Assembly: GCA_964019055.1 (NCBI GenBank) | Contig: OZ025216.1 | Span: 5,633,840-5,697,839 of the forward strand | Direction: 5' to 3' | DNA from: Anthopleura xanthogrammica | Lineage: Eukaryota > Cnidaria > Anthozoa > Actiniaria > Actiniidae | Length of the DNA: 64,000 bases | The notes under the pieces: model-generated | What the model saw: the letters and a program-made list of their open reading frames with translations, nothing else | Databases searched by the model: none | What the model was told of the DNA's origin: nothing | Program-made: the position numbers and the translations under genes | Shown here: positions 42,376-53,170 of the stretch, piece after piece | Layout of the letters: the number at the start of each line of letters is the position of its first letter | Position numbering within the stretch: position 1 is the first letter of the stretch

Positions 42376-42850
42376 ATGACAAAATCCTGCAGAATTTGCG
42401 GTGAAACTTTCAAACTAAATCTGGTAAGTACGTAGCTACTGTTTCGCTCTTTTTAGCAACGTCCAACAAGGAATTTTCTGGTGTTTTGTCACAAAAACAA
42501 GTGGTATTGGGGAAGCTACTACAAAGCATAGGAATATTTGCTCTCCCCAAATGTAACGATTCGGTGTGCAAGAAATGTGCCCGTAAAGTAGTGAACTGTT
42601 ATAAACTATTTTAAGAATTGAAAACTGCTTTTACTGAGGAAGAGAAACTTGTATTATACAACCAGCGATCAAACCAGCGATCACCAACAGGTCTAACACC
42701 TCGAAGATTAATAAACCAAGTGGTATCGAGTCAAATGTGGATCCAAAATCCAAAAAGTCTCTCTTTGGAAAAGAAAATATTCAAGATAAAGCGATGCCAT
42801 CAAAAGTTTGATGAACATTCCATCAGAAATCTGTGGGTTTGGAATTAATT
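42376..42850 (+). pseudogene. ZAD-like zinc-domain gene, two exons
   Basis: Exon 1 (42376-42423) MTKSCRICGETFKLNL ends at a GTAAGT donor. Exon 2 (after ACAAG, about 42502-42848) reads VLGKLLQSIGIFALPKCNDS, VCKKCARKVVNCYKLF, TAA, ELKTAFTEEEKLVLYNQRSN. The CxxC near the start and CxxC after a hydrophobic helix resemble the ZAD (zinc-finger-associated domain) layout of animal zinc-finger proteins. The TAA (42612-42614) truncates it. Assignment is by pattern and tentative. Confidence 0.4.
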
Positions 42851-43136
42851 AGCCACCGATTGTGAAGGTAAGAGTCGCGATATATTGATATCTGAGGAAA
42901 ATGGCCTGCAAAATATGATGGCGATCCTTTGAGTTTAAGTGTTCTCACACTCTTATATCTATCTAATAACAAGAACTTGTTATCATTATTACTAGATGCA
43001 GCAATATGATTGGCTAATTATACTAAAATATCAAAGTGGCCTCGGTTGTAGTAGTCACAAAGTAAAATATCTGTGTGTACTCTAGCATAGTTACATAGTA
43101 TTTTGTCATTATTTTGACAGACTAAATAAAATATCA
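42851..43136. other. Spacer, nothing recognised
   Basis: AT-rich. No motif supported between the ZAD-like exon and the end of the RecQ-type exon. Confidence 0.4.
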
Positions 43137-44403
43137 CTAACCATCTGCATTAGCATCATCATCTGACCACTGTTCTAAGTCAATTTCATACTCTGCATTG
43201 TCCATAAGTTCATTGTAAACAGGTCCTGAATCTACTGCCAACCTGTATAGGCTAGTGTCAATTTTGATATCCTCAAACAATTCACTGAAAACTTCAAGTA
43301 CCATAACAGCTAGTTGTAAAGAAGAAATAAAACTAGTTTCCAATACATCAGTCAAGGTGAATATCTTGTGAGAATTATCAACTATTGATTTAATGATACT
43401 GTCTGAAAACCCATGACACAAAACACCAGATGTGTCAAAGAATGTTACTCTTGTACATGAAGAAAGGGACTGCTTTATTTCTTGTAGGGCATCATTGAGA
43501 AACGTTTTGTCATCTTCATTGACTTGACGAACCTTTTCAGCTTCCTCAGTAGTAGATGGTAATTTGTCAAATGGGAATGAAGACTTTGTACACTTATCTC
43601 CGTCGCATTTGCAAAGGATGTGACATCTGTTACAGCAGTCGTGCATTGGTGTAAGAGTTACATCATTGTCAGTGAAATGACAAAAGATCAGTTTCCTTAC
43701 ACATTCTTGTTTCTTGATCATATCCCTTATGTGACCTTCACACTGTCCTAAATGCTTTCCCAGGTACATTATCACATTATAATCACTCTTAGAGTCTCTC
43801 CCAGCTCTACCTGCTTGTTGTAGATGATCTACCAGTGTTCTTCCTGGACCAAAATGTATAACATACCTAACATGAGGAAAATCAACCCCCATGCTAAGAG
43901 AGGTTGATGCCATGACAACTCTTGCAGATCCACTACCAGTAAAGGAGCTTGTGACTCTGTTTTTGGCTGAGTCTGGTGTTGCTGAGTAATAAACAGCTAG
44001 AATGCATTGATCAGGAACTTGTTCACCTCCCTCAAGGTAGGCATGTTTACCAAGTTTCATTAACAGTGTGCTCAAAACCATCACAATATCACTGACTGTG
44101 TGACAGAATATTATAGTGTATGGAGTATCTGCCTTCTTTTCTTTAATCATATCCGCCAACCAATTGAAACAGCTTAAACTCTTGTCTGCTTCCATTATGG
44201 TGAATCTAATGTTCTCTTTGTTCAGACTGATAATGAGTTCTTTGTTTCCTTTAAAGCCGAGGGCCTTGGAAAGTCTTTGTCGTAATGACTTGTTAGCAGT
44301 TGCTGTCAGAGCAAGTACAGGTTTTTTCCCTAAAAAAGACCTCAAGTCTTTCACATTGCCAAAAGCTTGACGAAATGCTGCTTTTCTTTTCTTCCCTCTT
44401 CCC
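43137..44403 (-). CDS. RecQ-type DNA helicase, C-terminal exon (about 421 aa)
   Basis: After a TTTTTAG acceptor the exon opens GRGKKRKAAFRQAFGNVKDL. Motif III PVLALTATANKSLRQRLSKA is followed by YTIIFCHTVSDIVMVLSTLL, then ILAVYYSATPDSAKNRVTSS. Motifs V/VI are RVVMASTSLSMGVDFPHVRY and LVDHLQQAGRAGRDSKSDYN. A RecQ zinc-binding region follows (HCCNRCHILCKCDGDKC type, with Cys 4-cluster) and an acidic tail ends LEQWSDDDANADG. RecQ helicases unwind DNA 3' to 5'. Motifs I and II (Walker A, DEAH) must be in upstream exons on the minus strand; I do not find them within this window on that strand. The exon is fully open, so the gene may be live. Confidence 0.8.
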
Positions 44404-45378
44404 CTAAAAATGAACAATATCAGATGTTAACTCTTGTGAATAACAACCATATAAATTTAACTAAATCTCAAGCAAATTAGAATAACCACATGATGCTGGC
44501 TTTTAGCTTGGTGTGACAAATTTATCTTCAGTTGGGTGTTATATTGTTGAAACAAGTTCTTGTCATTGAATTCACTGCAATAAACCAGTTTCTTTACGGT
44601 AACAAAAACTTTTGCAATAAATTCTGTTTTAACGAAACAGTTTGGGCATTGCTCAAGCTATAAATGCCATTTATAATCTCAACTATTTTAGAATAAACAG
44701 CCAATCTAAAACAAGCAAAACAAACGTAACCGATCTCATGTATTGCGGTGTTGTGGTGTCCTGTTCAAGATAAATGTTAAAGTATTTAAAGTTTTTTACC
44801 TTGCGGTGTTTTGTTGATTTTCTTGCAATGATGCAGTGATTTTAGGATTATTTTTGTGCGGTGTCGTGGTGTTCGAGACCCCCAATGCCCCCCTCCCTAT
44901 GAAAACATCATCACTGCAATCAATGCTTTCATCACTTCAATCTTCTCCATGCAAAATCCTCTATGAGGATGCAAACAACTAGTTGTTGGTCACTTTCCTT
45001 TTGAAATAGAAACATATACATTACATTTTCCGCTGAGAAAACGCAATAGGTCACTGATGACAATAAAGAAATAAAGACACCTTCGGATTGGTCATCACTA
45101 TTATTATTTTTCAGATCAATTATCACTGTTGCCCATAAACAAGTATTCATGCAAAGTAAAAAAAATTCCTCATACAACTTGTTCTTACTGTTAGCAACAA
45201 TTAATGTTAACTTCGCTATCGTTAGATCATAATATATAAGAAACCTGGTTTTTGATTTTTTACATCATCTTCAACTTGTCTGTTGTTGTAGCTTTTTCCT
45301 GCAATTAAAGCAGATACCTAACATTTCAAGAATGGAAAAAAGTACTAAGAAAAACCGCTTGATTGTGAAAAATTGAAC
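44404..45378. other. Intron-like sequence, nothing recognised
   Basis: Presumably intron upstream of the RecQ exon. An open frame at 44932-45177 has no recognisable content and I do not treat it as a gene. Confidence 0.4.
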
Positions 45379-45660
45379 TCACGAAAAATGAAACAAATAA
45401 TTTGTATATAATACCTGACCGACCTGACTAGAACAAAAGCTTCTGTTTTCTTCAATATAATTTGAGATTGATCTTAATAATTCCTCTTTTGCTTTTCGGC
45501 CATTTGGTTCTCGGCTTGCCATGGTTTGACAAGCAAACAGGAACTCGATATCTGGTATTTGAGCCTCTTGTCCATCCAAATTCAAGATTGTATGTATGAT
45601 AAGCGCATATTGTCAAGTTTTGGATGTCCTTTGGGTGAGCAAACATCGCTGCACGACAAA
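45379..45660 (-). pseudogene. Cys/His-rich N-terminal exon related to the one in the palindromic element
   Basis: The minus strand gives MFAHPKDIQNLTICAYHTYN, LEFGWTRGSNTRYRVPVCLS, NHGKPRTKWPKSKRGI, then in a second frame EELLRSISNYIEENRSFCSS. The block L.IC..H...LEFGW.RGS...C..P......H is the same kind as ICEKHRGSMGRKWRPPPTCR at 35753-36005. Its closeness and orientation to the RecQ exon suggest it may be an upstream exon of a RecQ-containing gene, but no splice chain is proved. Confidence 0.35.
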
Positions 45661-45856
45661 AAATGAAGTCGACTTCGTTAATAGGCTTGGTGAAAGCAAA
45701 CTTGTGTATTGCGATATCTTTGTCACAGAAACGTAAAGGAACTATAATTCTCTCTCCACTCTCCTGGCATCTCTTTTTTCTTTATCTTTCCATTTGCATC
45801 TACAACGACCACCAACACTGGCTTGAAAAGAGCAGTTGACTTCCATTTGCTACAAT

Positions 45857-46060
45857 TACGGTGGCCCACAGGGACAAAACACAACTCAATCTCACAAAAA
45901 AAAAAAAAATTCCACAGAACACAACAATTAGTTTCATGAAACAAAACAAGATTCCACTGAACACAACAAAGTTTCACTTAAAACAACAAGATTTCACAGA
46001 ACACAACAAAGTCACAGAACACAACAAGATTCCACAGAACACATCAAAGTTTCAAAGGAA
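45857..46060. repeat. TACGGTGGCCCACAGGG motif followed by an AACACAACAAGATTCCACAG-type tandem array
   Basis: The 17-mer at 45857-45873 is identical to that at 21246-21262. It is followed by degenerate 20-23-bp units (AACACAACAAAGTTTCAC, AACACAACAAGATTCCACAG) to about 46050. The minus-strand ORF over it is not convincing. Confidence 0.75.
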
Positions 46061-46168
46061 TGGTACCTAGCACGGCCAAAGGACACCACTAAAGACTCAC
46101 CCTTCTCATATCCTCCATGTTTTGTGAAGCTTGTGGATAGATGTAAGTTTGAGTTCAAAATGGATTAA

Positions 46169-46378
46169 ATGGCTGATAAAAAAAGTATTATCTCGCATTA
46201 CTTTTCAAGGGGATACGAATATGAAGCTATTGTGAAGTTTTTATTCAAATTTCATCAAATAACAATAAGCGTTAGAACCCTGAAAAACAGACTTCGTGAA
46301 TATGGGCTAAGAAGAAGAATGCCGTCATATGACCTAAACAATATATGTGAACAGGTTTTGGATATCCTTAACGCTTGA
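46169..46378 (+). CDS. HTH N-terminal exon of integrase-type protein
   Basis: MADKKSIISHYFSRGYEYEA, IVKFLFKFHQITISVRTLKN, RLREYGLRRRMPSYDLNNIC. The pattern IxxYFxxGYxxxxIxxFLxxxHxIxxSxRTLKxxLxxxGLxRR is the helix-turn-helix start of a cnidarian and fish family that carries an integrase-like core further on. The exon may end at a GTTTTG donor after NNICEQ or at the in-frame TGA at 46378. The catalytic part is not seen downstream. It is better preserved than the copy at 24278. Confidence 0.5.
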   Translation: MADKKSIISHYFSRGYEYEAIVKFLFKFHQITISVRTLKNRLREYGLRRRMPSYDLNNICEQVLDILNA

Positions 46379-46646
46379 GTATTTGATGTCTCCAGTGTAT
46401 TGCTACTTGAATGTTCTGGTTGAGTAATAGTGACTAATAGTTAATAACTAACAACTAGATAACAACTAGTTAACAACAAATAATTTTGATTTTATTTCAC
46501 GGACATATTGCAAGCACTCTAGTGCACGTATGCAAAGTAGTTCTTGTTACTAAGTACCAAAGTCTGTAGATTGGAAAACTCTTATTTCTACCAATCGCAT
46601 TTTCCCATAATGGTCAACCTCCAACATTTTCTCAGTTGATCTCACA
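46379..46646. other. Spacer with TAACAACTAG-type repeats
   Basis: Imperfect repeats of AACTAGTTAACAACTAG between 46430 and 46490. No gene. Confidence 0.4.
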
Positions 46647-47057
46647 TTATGTTTTTGTAACAGTCTCCGGCATTCTTGTCGGTTTTGTCATTCTCAAGGG
46701 CACCTTGATTGATTTGCTTCTAGAATTTTGGTTTCTAAATGCCTTCTTTGCATTTTTGTGGGCATCAGTGGCTTCTGTGTCAGAATCTAATGAACCTTTC
46801 AGGTCATCAGGCTGTGACTGCATTGTTACGTTACTCTTTTTGACACAGTGGCCTGAATCTTCTCTTATGTATGGGCTGCTATGGTAATCTTGACTACATA
46901 TTGGACCCTCTTTCAGTTGGCAAACTGTGCTGTCCTGTCGAACTGCCTCCGTATAGAAATTCATCCTCAGTTCTCTTCTGATCAGCACATTTCCCACCAT
47001 GGGAATTTCCATCTTCAAAGCTAAGAATAATAAAAATACTTTTTTTTTTAAACACAT
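46647..47057 (-). CDS. Hypothetical minus-strand exon
   Basis: Open frame containing MEIPMVGNVLIRRELRMNFY, EAVRQDSTVCQLKEGPICSQ and a basic, Ser/Lys-rich tail (KKAFRNQNSRSKSIKVPLRM). An AG acceptor-like TTATTCTTAG precedes CTTTGAAGATGG at about 47023. No domain recognised. It could belong to the same minus-strand set as the MADF gene, but I have no direct link. Confidence 0.3.
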   Translation of the reverse strand: MCLKKKVFLLFLALKMEIPMVGNVLIRRELRMNFYTEAVRQDSTVCQLKEGPICSQDYHSSPYIREDSGHCVKKSNVTMQSQPDDLKGSLDSDTEATDAHKNAKKAFRNQNSRSKSIKVPLRMTKPTRMPETVTKT

Positions 47058-48473
47058 TTATAAAATTCATTAATAATTCATGAGCTTTCTGACCTATGAA
47101 ATGTTTGCAATCACTAGTGTTTTTAATACAATAATAATGTATATTTCATTATGAATCTATTTAAACCAAAAGTTAACAGTACAATTAATGAATACTGGGT
47201 TCACAACATTGCTACTTGTTTGAGGAGCACTATCACACTCTGGTACATATAGATTAGCCAGCATTTCGTCAAAAAATTGAGAATCAAATAAGTTATAATG
47301 CAAAGGTTGTCTAGACAAGGAAGAAGAGTTTGGTCTTGAATGCATCACTTTCAAAAAAACTACATGTAACTACCATCAATACTGATAATTTTTGAATACA
47401 AACTGCCCAAATTATCCATCAAATTATAACAAGCAGAAGAGTAGTGCTGAAATTTCAAAACATCACCCTGCCAAAAATCATTGGTGTTATTGTCTCAAAG
47501 AACAATACAATGAAGATTATAAAACACTAAACATCTTGGCACAAATCAAGCACTATGATATCGATGTGTTTGTTTGGTAAATATATCACACAAAATATTC
47601 ATGGATAAGTGTCATAGAGTGGTTTTCAAAAACCTGTGAAACAACTAAGCATAATTACTATGTAATACCGTGTACTGAACAATAGGAAACAAAAGAGTTT
47701 GAGTGTGATATCCCGTAATACGCTGGTACATATTTCATGGGTTTATGAAAACCACTCTATAATGGTTCAAAAATTGCAAGTGGTTAATAGGGGGCTTGAA
47801 TATTTTTTAACCTAAACATTGGGGGGCACTAAAAATTCAAGATTCAATGGCAAGTTCAGGGGGGGCTATGAAAAATTTTATCATTTCAATTTTAAGTTCA
47901 TGTCTACCCCCTCATCATATTAAATGAGCCTTCCCTAATTAGATCCAATTCATAATGGAATCATTTGTTTTCTATTGATTATCACTATTTAGTACTTAAA
48001 GTTAATATTTGTTTAGCAAGTGCTCCTTCGTATGCAAATTGCCCATTTCAAACCACATGTCATTCCCTTGAGAAATGTTCTTTTGTTAAAATATTTACAC
48101 ATGAAAGAATCAACTCCCAAGAGTGGCATCACATGGTCTGAAATGGGCACAACAAACAACGAAGACAAAGAGGTCTATTATCAAGAGTGTCAATATTTGT
48201 TATTTCATTAAGTTTATTTTTGCATAAAACTCCATGATATATTAATAAATAACTCAACAACTTGTCTTGAACATGTGGAAAATATCAAAATGGATAAAAT
48301 AAACTTTAACTTGTTTTATAAAATCTCTGTAATATATATAACAACATCTGTCTGATGACTTCCAATTATAAAACTTGTAAATGAAAACATGCCTAATCAT
48401 TGTACAAGGTCCATCATCAATCTAATCAATCTTTTCATCATAATTATTTGTTGCACACTAGAAGTAAAGAAAG
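47058..48473. other. AT-rich region without supported genes
   Basis: Short open frames here (for example 47157-47354 and 47392-47580) lack splice context or motifs. GGGGGG-containing segments near 47790-47870 look like a decayed repeat. Confidence 0.4.
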
Positions 48474-49610
48474 TTATTGTTGTTTGGCACGTCTAAGCTC
48501 TTCAAAGAAAAATCCACGAGGATATAACAGTTCAGAATTTGACTCCTTCCCTGAAGTGTCTCTTTCAAAGAGATGCTGGGTTTCATTGATTGGTGGAGTC
48601 ATAACCCTCGTGGGCTGCTGGAACTGTGCATCAGGAGTAGATGTCATCCTACTGAAGGGTTCTAGGGGTGCAGTGACAAGTAAAGGATGGTTAACAGGTG
48701 TAGCCATTGCTTTCACTGGTTGATGAGGCTGATTGGGAGTGAAAGGTCGTGGGAATTGATTAAGGGGAGGCATTGTTGCTATAGGGCCCTCAAAATTAGG
48801 ACAACTGTATTCTGATGCATTCATCATGAATTTGTACATTGTTTGGTTTATCTCCATCTTAGCCATTAATCTGTCATGCATAGGCATCTGAGTTCCTATC
48901 AATTCTGAAAAAATGGTCTCTTCATCTTTATCCTTCTCAGTTTCCTTCTTTTGGTCAATTTTATTTCCAATACTCTTTATTAATTCTATACCTGCACTTT
49001 CAAAGTCCTCCCTCTTTGACCTTTTTATGTTTTTTGTTCTCCCTGTGGTCTTGGATTTTATACCTGCAGGTTCACTAATGCAGTTTGAGTCCAAAGAAAC
49101 ATCAGTCTTATGATCAGTATCTTCTTCTTCATCAATATTGCTGCATTCGTCAGACGCGGAGGCAACCATATTTGATGATGAACGACGTGGCTTGATATAA
49201 TCGTCCAACCAGGCTAAATATGCGAACATGTCACTAGTCTCGCTCTTGACCTCGTTGACGCTCTTCGTGTCTGTGCCACTGACTTTTGCACCCTGTAATT
49301 TCTTCTGATCCCTCGAGTAACGATTACGAAGGTTCTTAAACTCCTTTTCAGCATCTTTCCCTATCAAAACATTGATGGTTAATTCAAGATTTAAAACTTC
49401 GTATACCGAAAAATGCAAAAACACTTCACAACAAAACAACAACTTTTGCAGCTTACCTGAAGCAAACCCGACCGTGTTGGCAACGTCACTCCATGCCAGA
49501 TTCTTTTTGTTTCGATCTTTAAAATCTTTCAAGGATTTATCATAAAGAATAGGAAATTCACGTACAGTTTCTGCTAGTTTTTCATCAACTAGAACAACTT
49601 CGTCCGCCAT
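48474..49610 (-). CDS. MADF-domain protein (2 exons)
   Basis: ATG at 49610-49608 (MADEVVLVDEKLAETVREFP) opens a MADF domain: LYDKSLKDFKDRNKKNLAWS, DVANTVGFASG, then after a 96-nt intron (49456-49361, TCAG|gtaagc...gatag|GGA) KDAEKEFKNLRNRYSRDQKK and MFAYLAWLDDYIKPRRSSSN. MADF is a Myb/SANT-like DNA-binding fold, also used by the second protein of PIF/Harbinger transposons. The rest is acidic, then a basic NLS-like block, a predicted helix (IFSELIGTQMPMHDRLMAKM) and a Pro-rich tail. The frame stays open through the intron, so the retained-intron form would also be translatable. No lesions seen. It could be a domesticated gene or half of a Harbinger element; no DDE transposase is adjacent. Confidence 0.7.
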   Translation of the reverse strand: MADEVVLVDEKLAETVREFPILYDKSLKDFKDRNKKNLAWSDVANTVGFASGKLQKLLFCCEVFLHFSVYEVLNLELTINVLIGKDAEKEFKNLRNRYSRDQKKLQGAKVSGTDTKSVNEVKSETSDMFAYLAWLDDYIKPRRSSSNMVASASDECSNIDEEEDTDHKTDVSLDSNCISEPAGIKSKTTGRTKNIKRSKREDFESAGIELIKSIGNKIDQKKETEKDKDEETIFSELIGTQMPMHDRLMAKMEINQTMYKFMMNASEYSCPNFEGPIATMPPLNQFPRPFTPNQPHQPVKAMATPVNHPLLVTAPLEPFSRMTSTPDAQFQQPTRVMTPPINETQHLFERDTSGKESNSELLYPRGFFFEELRRAKQQ

Positions 49611-49689
49611 TTTGTTTTCCACGGTAAGCCTGGTACCCAGTGTTCTGTGATTGGTTGAATACCTTATGCTTGTGTTTGTGCTTATGTTT

Positions 49690-49862
49690 CTCCTGTTTTC
49701 ACTTGACATAAACATAAGCATAAGAAAAACGAACATGTTTGTTCTCTTGTGTTTATGCTTATGCTTATGCTTATGTCGGCGCTGTCCTCACTAGCTTATG
49801 CTTGTGCTTATTCTTATGCTTATCCTTATGCTTGTGCTTATGCCTAGTGAAAACCAGCCTTA
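49690..49862. repeat. MITE built from TTATGC repeats
   Basis: The left end CCTGTTTTCACTTGACATAA and the right end (reverse complement) GCTGGTTTTCACTAGGCATA are imperfect inverted copies. The interior consists of CTTATG/CATAAG hexamers on both sides of TCGGCGCTGTCC. It lies in the likely promoter region of the MADF gene. Confidence 0.6.
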
Positions 49863-49888
49863 TCAGTGCTTACTAAGTCTTATCCTAC

Positions 49889-50289
49889 CTCCATTCTTAA
49901 GGCAGACTCTTCTAGAGTTATGAAAGGAGATTCTTTATAGCACTTTGGAAAGTTGTCCCACTGTCATTTAGGATAGTTCATAAAAATGGCCATAAACTGC
50001 TTGCAGGGGAGCGAAGATCGTTTCCAATCATAACAATCACAAGATGGCATATCATCTTCTCTGCCATAATATACAAAGTAAGTATTGTCTTGATTACTTT
50101 GGCTCATCACCTTGAAATTGCCATGGCCATCCAGTTGTGTTATGGAATTTACTGGGATGTCAGCTGCATTGGCCAGTATTTCAAGGCAGTGGTTGACCAA
50201 GAAACAGGGCTTCTCATATAGGAATAGAGGAATTTCGGAGTTGTACTTTCTGTATGAGTTGGAGCAATGGATGTTCAACTGCATATACC
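49889..50289 (-). pseudogene. SWIM zinc-finger exon (transposase/ZSWIM type)
   Basis: After an ATTATTAG acceptor the exon gives RYMQLNIHCSNSYRKYNSEI, PVNSITQLDGHGNFKVMSQS and MPSCDCYDWKRSSLPCKQFM, then AIFMNYPK, a TGA (49966-49964) where the family has Trp, then QWDNFPKCYKESPFITLEES and a GTAGGA donor. The finger is C-x-C-x(n)-C-x-Q; Gln replaces the usual zinc-binding His. SWIM fingers bind DNA or protein and are common in MULE transposases and ZSWIM proteins. The TGA and the missing His suggest loss of function. Confidence 0.6.
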
Positions 50290-50448
50290 TAATAATCAGA
50301 AACATGTGCATTTGTTCCATTAAGCCACTTTTATTTGCATAAAAGTTTGTTATTCATATAGAATGCCCTAACATTCTATCCAGTGGTAGATATTGTATTT
50401 TACCCCACACCATAAAAAATACATTCAATCAGAAAGCAGGAAAGCCAT

Positions 50449-50680
50449 TGTATATTCATCGGTATTTCACCCAGTTTTTGCTGCCATTGTTTTAGTGTTT
50501 GCTGTAGTTGTGGTGTTGTTTACTGCCATTGATGTGGTGTTTCCTGCCATTGTGGTGTTGGGTGTTATCTTTTTATTCAGCATTGTGTTTATACCATATG
50601 GTGCATTGTTACTTGTTGTTGTGTTTATACCCTGTGGCGCATTGTTTGTTGAGTCACAACTGGTTTCATGCAACTGACTT
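50449..50680 (-). CDS. Hypothetical Asn/Thr-rich repeat exon
   Basis: Possible exon after a CAG acceptor: SQLHETSCDSTNNAPQGINT, TTSNNAPYGINTMLNKK, then MAGNTTSMAVNNTTTTANTK. The DNA is a degenerate minisatellite of TGCCATTGTGGTGTTG-type units. In style it resembles the Ser/Thr repeat exon of the BEN-like gene. Weak. Confidence 0.25.
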
Positions 50681-52513
50681 GTTCCCTGTTGAACAAAAAT
50701 AAGTAAAACAAACCCATTAACATGCTTGAAAAGTACTATTCTATATAAAGCAAGATACTTTACTTCATAAATTACGACCTGTAGGTATATTCATACTTAG
50801 TTTTTAAAATAGCTATGAATGTTTTCATGTTTCCAATCCCAAAACATATAGCTGGCTAAATAAAATATTAAACCTAATTTTCTGTTTCTTAAAAGTGTGG
50901 TTACAAGTTAAATCCTGTAATGCTATGAAGGGTTAAATCTTACTTAGTGAACTAAAACTATAAAAGGCTGTATAATGTAATTTTGAAGTAAATAGCAACA
51001 GCTAGACAATATAGGATGCAGAATATGAAGCAGAATAAACTATTTGGCCAGTATATAGATAAATGGTTTGAACCAGAGAATGGCAGCAACCATCAAATTG
51101 GCAAGCATTTATTTTACTTTTCTACCTCTTGCAAATCCTTTGAACATTTTAAGGGCCATTTTGCCTAGCTGAGATGCCTCTTCCTTTTTGTCCCCAATAA
51201 ACTTGGCACCATTTCAAGGAGTCCCATATGTATAGACACAATCTCCTCTGCTGTTCCGGCTGAAACACATTATAACTATGTCCCAGTTGTGCTGGAAATG
51301 TAAAACATTTGCCTGAAAAAGAAAGAAAGAAAATGGTGTTCTCTTGCATTGTTATTTACTAATTAAACTGGGTGGATACAGGAAAGTGAAAAAAAGATGA
51401 TGGGCCTGAATTATACTTTATCCTCCACCTAAAACCTTAATCCATACTGTATAGTGTTAATGTTTAGCACTAACAACTGTAAAATTATTGTTTCCAGAAA
51501 ACCAGCTGTGTCTTTATTTTAGAATATTGAAGGAATATTGATTGCACTTCCAAAGTATCCAGCTTTCCTTTTTGATCAATAAATATTAAGTTAAGTCTGA
51601 AATTATACATCCCCTTAAGGGAGGGGGCAGTCATAAGGTTAGGGTTCTGGTTCGTGCATATGTACTATATCAGCTTGCGCCACTATCCAGAATTTTCTCC
51701 ATTTACAAGTTAACATCAGGATGCAAGCAGGCATCTACCTGCATGTCCATAATTTGAAAATTTGGTCAATTGGAGGATTTGAAATACAGCACAAAATTAT
51801 GCATGAAAGTGTGACCAAATTTAAAGTATTAAAAAATATTTATAAAAATATAAAATTGGCTGGGTTCACCAAATAAGTGTGCAAGAGCTTGTTGCAGCTT
51901 GTTACACTTCGTTTTGCTTAGGCTGAATTCATTGTATGGCAGAGGAGGTGAAGTTTGTAAACACTAAGAAATATTTTAATATCCTCCCCCCCCCCCCCCC
52001 TTTGCAATAAGGAAAAAAATTAGCACCCCCCAGTTAGGATACATAAAAGTTTGCCCTCCCCCCTCATTAAAAAAAAAAGATTCCCCCATTGAACTGCTAA
52101 AAAAATTCTGATCTCCCCCAAATGTAACCTGTCCCCCCTGCAATACATAATGAATGCAACCTTATTGCAGAGTAAATTATCTTGTCTTACAATTAATAAC
52201 ATATATTACCCTCATTTCCATCTTTTTCCTCCGCTGGTTGGTAGCACAGGTCTATGGAATTTGGTGTTTTTCAGTGATAAATACCAATATCCATACTTGC
52301 ATGTACTGATGGCATATATCAGACATACAAATGTTAAAAAGTTTTGATTGTCGATGGTGAAGTTTTTAAATGAATAAGAGTGCAAGTACCACAAAACAAT
52401 ATAAATGCTGTGATCCGTTTTGCTTTCAAGATTAGCTCTTAGACAATAGTCCCTCTCGTTTTTTTTAATTAAATAATATTGAAAAAGGTTACCCAATTAA
52501 GCATAGCTGGTTT
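50681..52513. other. Mostly non-coding; one weak exon-like stretch
   Basis: Between 51120 and 51312 the minus strand reads VLHFQHNWDIVIMCFSRNSR and KEEASQLGKMALKMFKGFAR with a stop between them; unrecognised. Bases 51980-52160 are rich in CCCCCC blocks and are bracketed by TTTGCAATAAGG and CCTTATTGCAGA, a possible small MITE. Confidence 0.35.
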
Positions 52514-52866
52514 AAATTTACCAACTGGATTCAGGAAGTCTCTCATTTTCCAATGCCTCCTGTCATCTCATACGTGATCAACAACAAACCTTGAGGTTCA
52601 AGTTTTGTTGTTGTCGTCTCCACTCAAGTCTTTGATGGAGGACCAAGTTGCCAGTACACAGAATCTGGGAATTCTTGCTACAGCCATAGGGGCTGAGACT
52701 GATTCTGAAATGATTCAGCAGGTTATTAATGGAAACTTTATCATTGTATTTATATCCCCTGAATGTTTGTCGTCGACTTCAACTTGGCGTGAAATATTTA
52801 ATGCTGAAAGCTTCAAAGAAATGCTGATTGGAGTTGCTGTTCAGTTGCTCATTGCATAACACAGTG
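52514..52866 (+). pseudogene. RecQ-type helicase, N-terminal piece (opposite strand to the RecQ exon)
   Basis: Plus strand: LPTGFRKSLIFQCLLSSHT, TGA, STTNLEVQVLLLSSPLKSLM, EDQVASTQNLGILATAIGAE, FIIVFISPECLSSTSTWREI, FKEMLIGVAV. The first block is motif I with Arg instead of Gly (usual PTGFGKS), then motif Ia. The DEAH box is broken by a frame change (AHCITQW is readable in another frame before a GTAAGC donor). Three lesions make it a pseudogene. It is 8-9 kb from the open RecQ exon and in the opposite orientation, so it is not its missing part. Confidence 0.7.
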
Positions 52867-53170
52867 GTAAGCTAAAGTTTGTTTGTATGAAATTTGCTTT
52901 TTTACAAAGACAAATAAATGTGTAAAGTAATCATTCTTACACGAGGTATCAAATCACGTGATGCATAAATTAGCATACATTACAATTAGTACACATAATT
53001 CATATAATACGTTCAAAACTTGATAAATATATTTAAAGAAATATGATATACAAAGATGTATGGTGAAGCTGTTTTATAAATCTTATTAAAGCTCATTGAC
53101 ATCTAAAGATCCTTGGAATTCTTTCAATGAAGTTTATGATATCAATTAAATTATTTTGAATATTTAAGGT
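52867..53170. other. AT-rich spacer/LINE 3' side
   Basis: No coding match. It probably contains the 3' UTR of the minus-strand LINE that follows. Confidence 0.35.
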
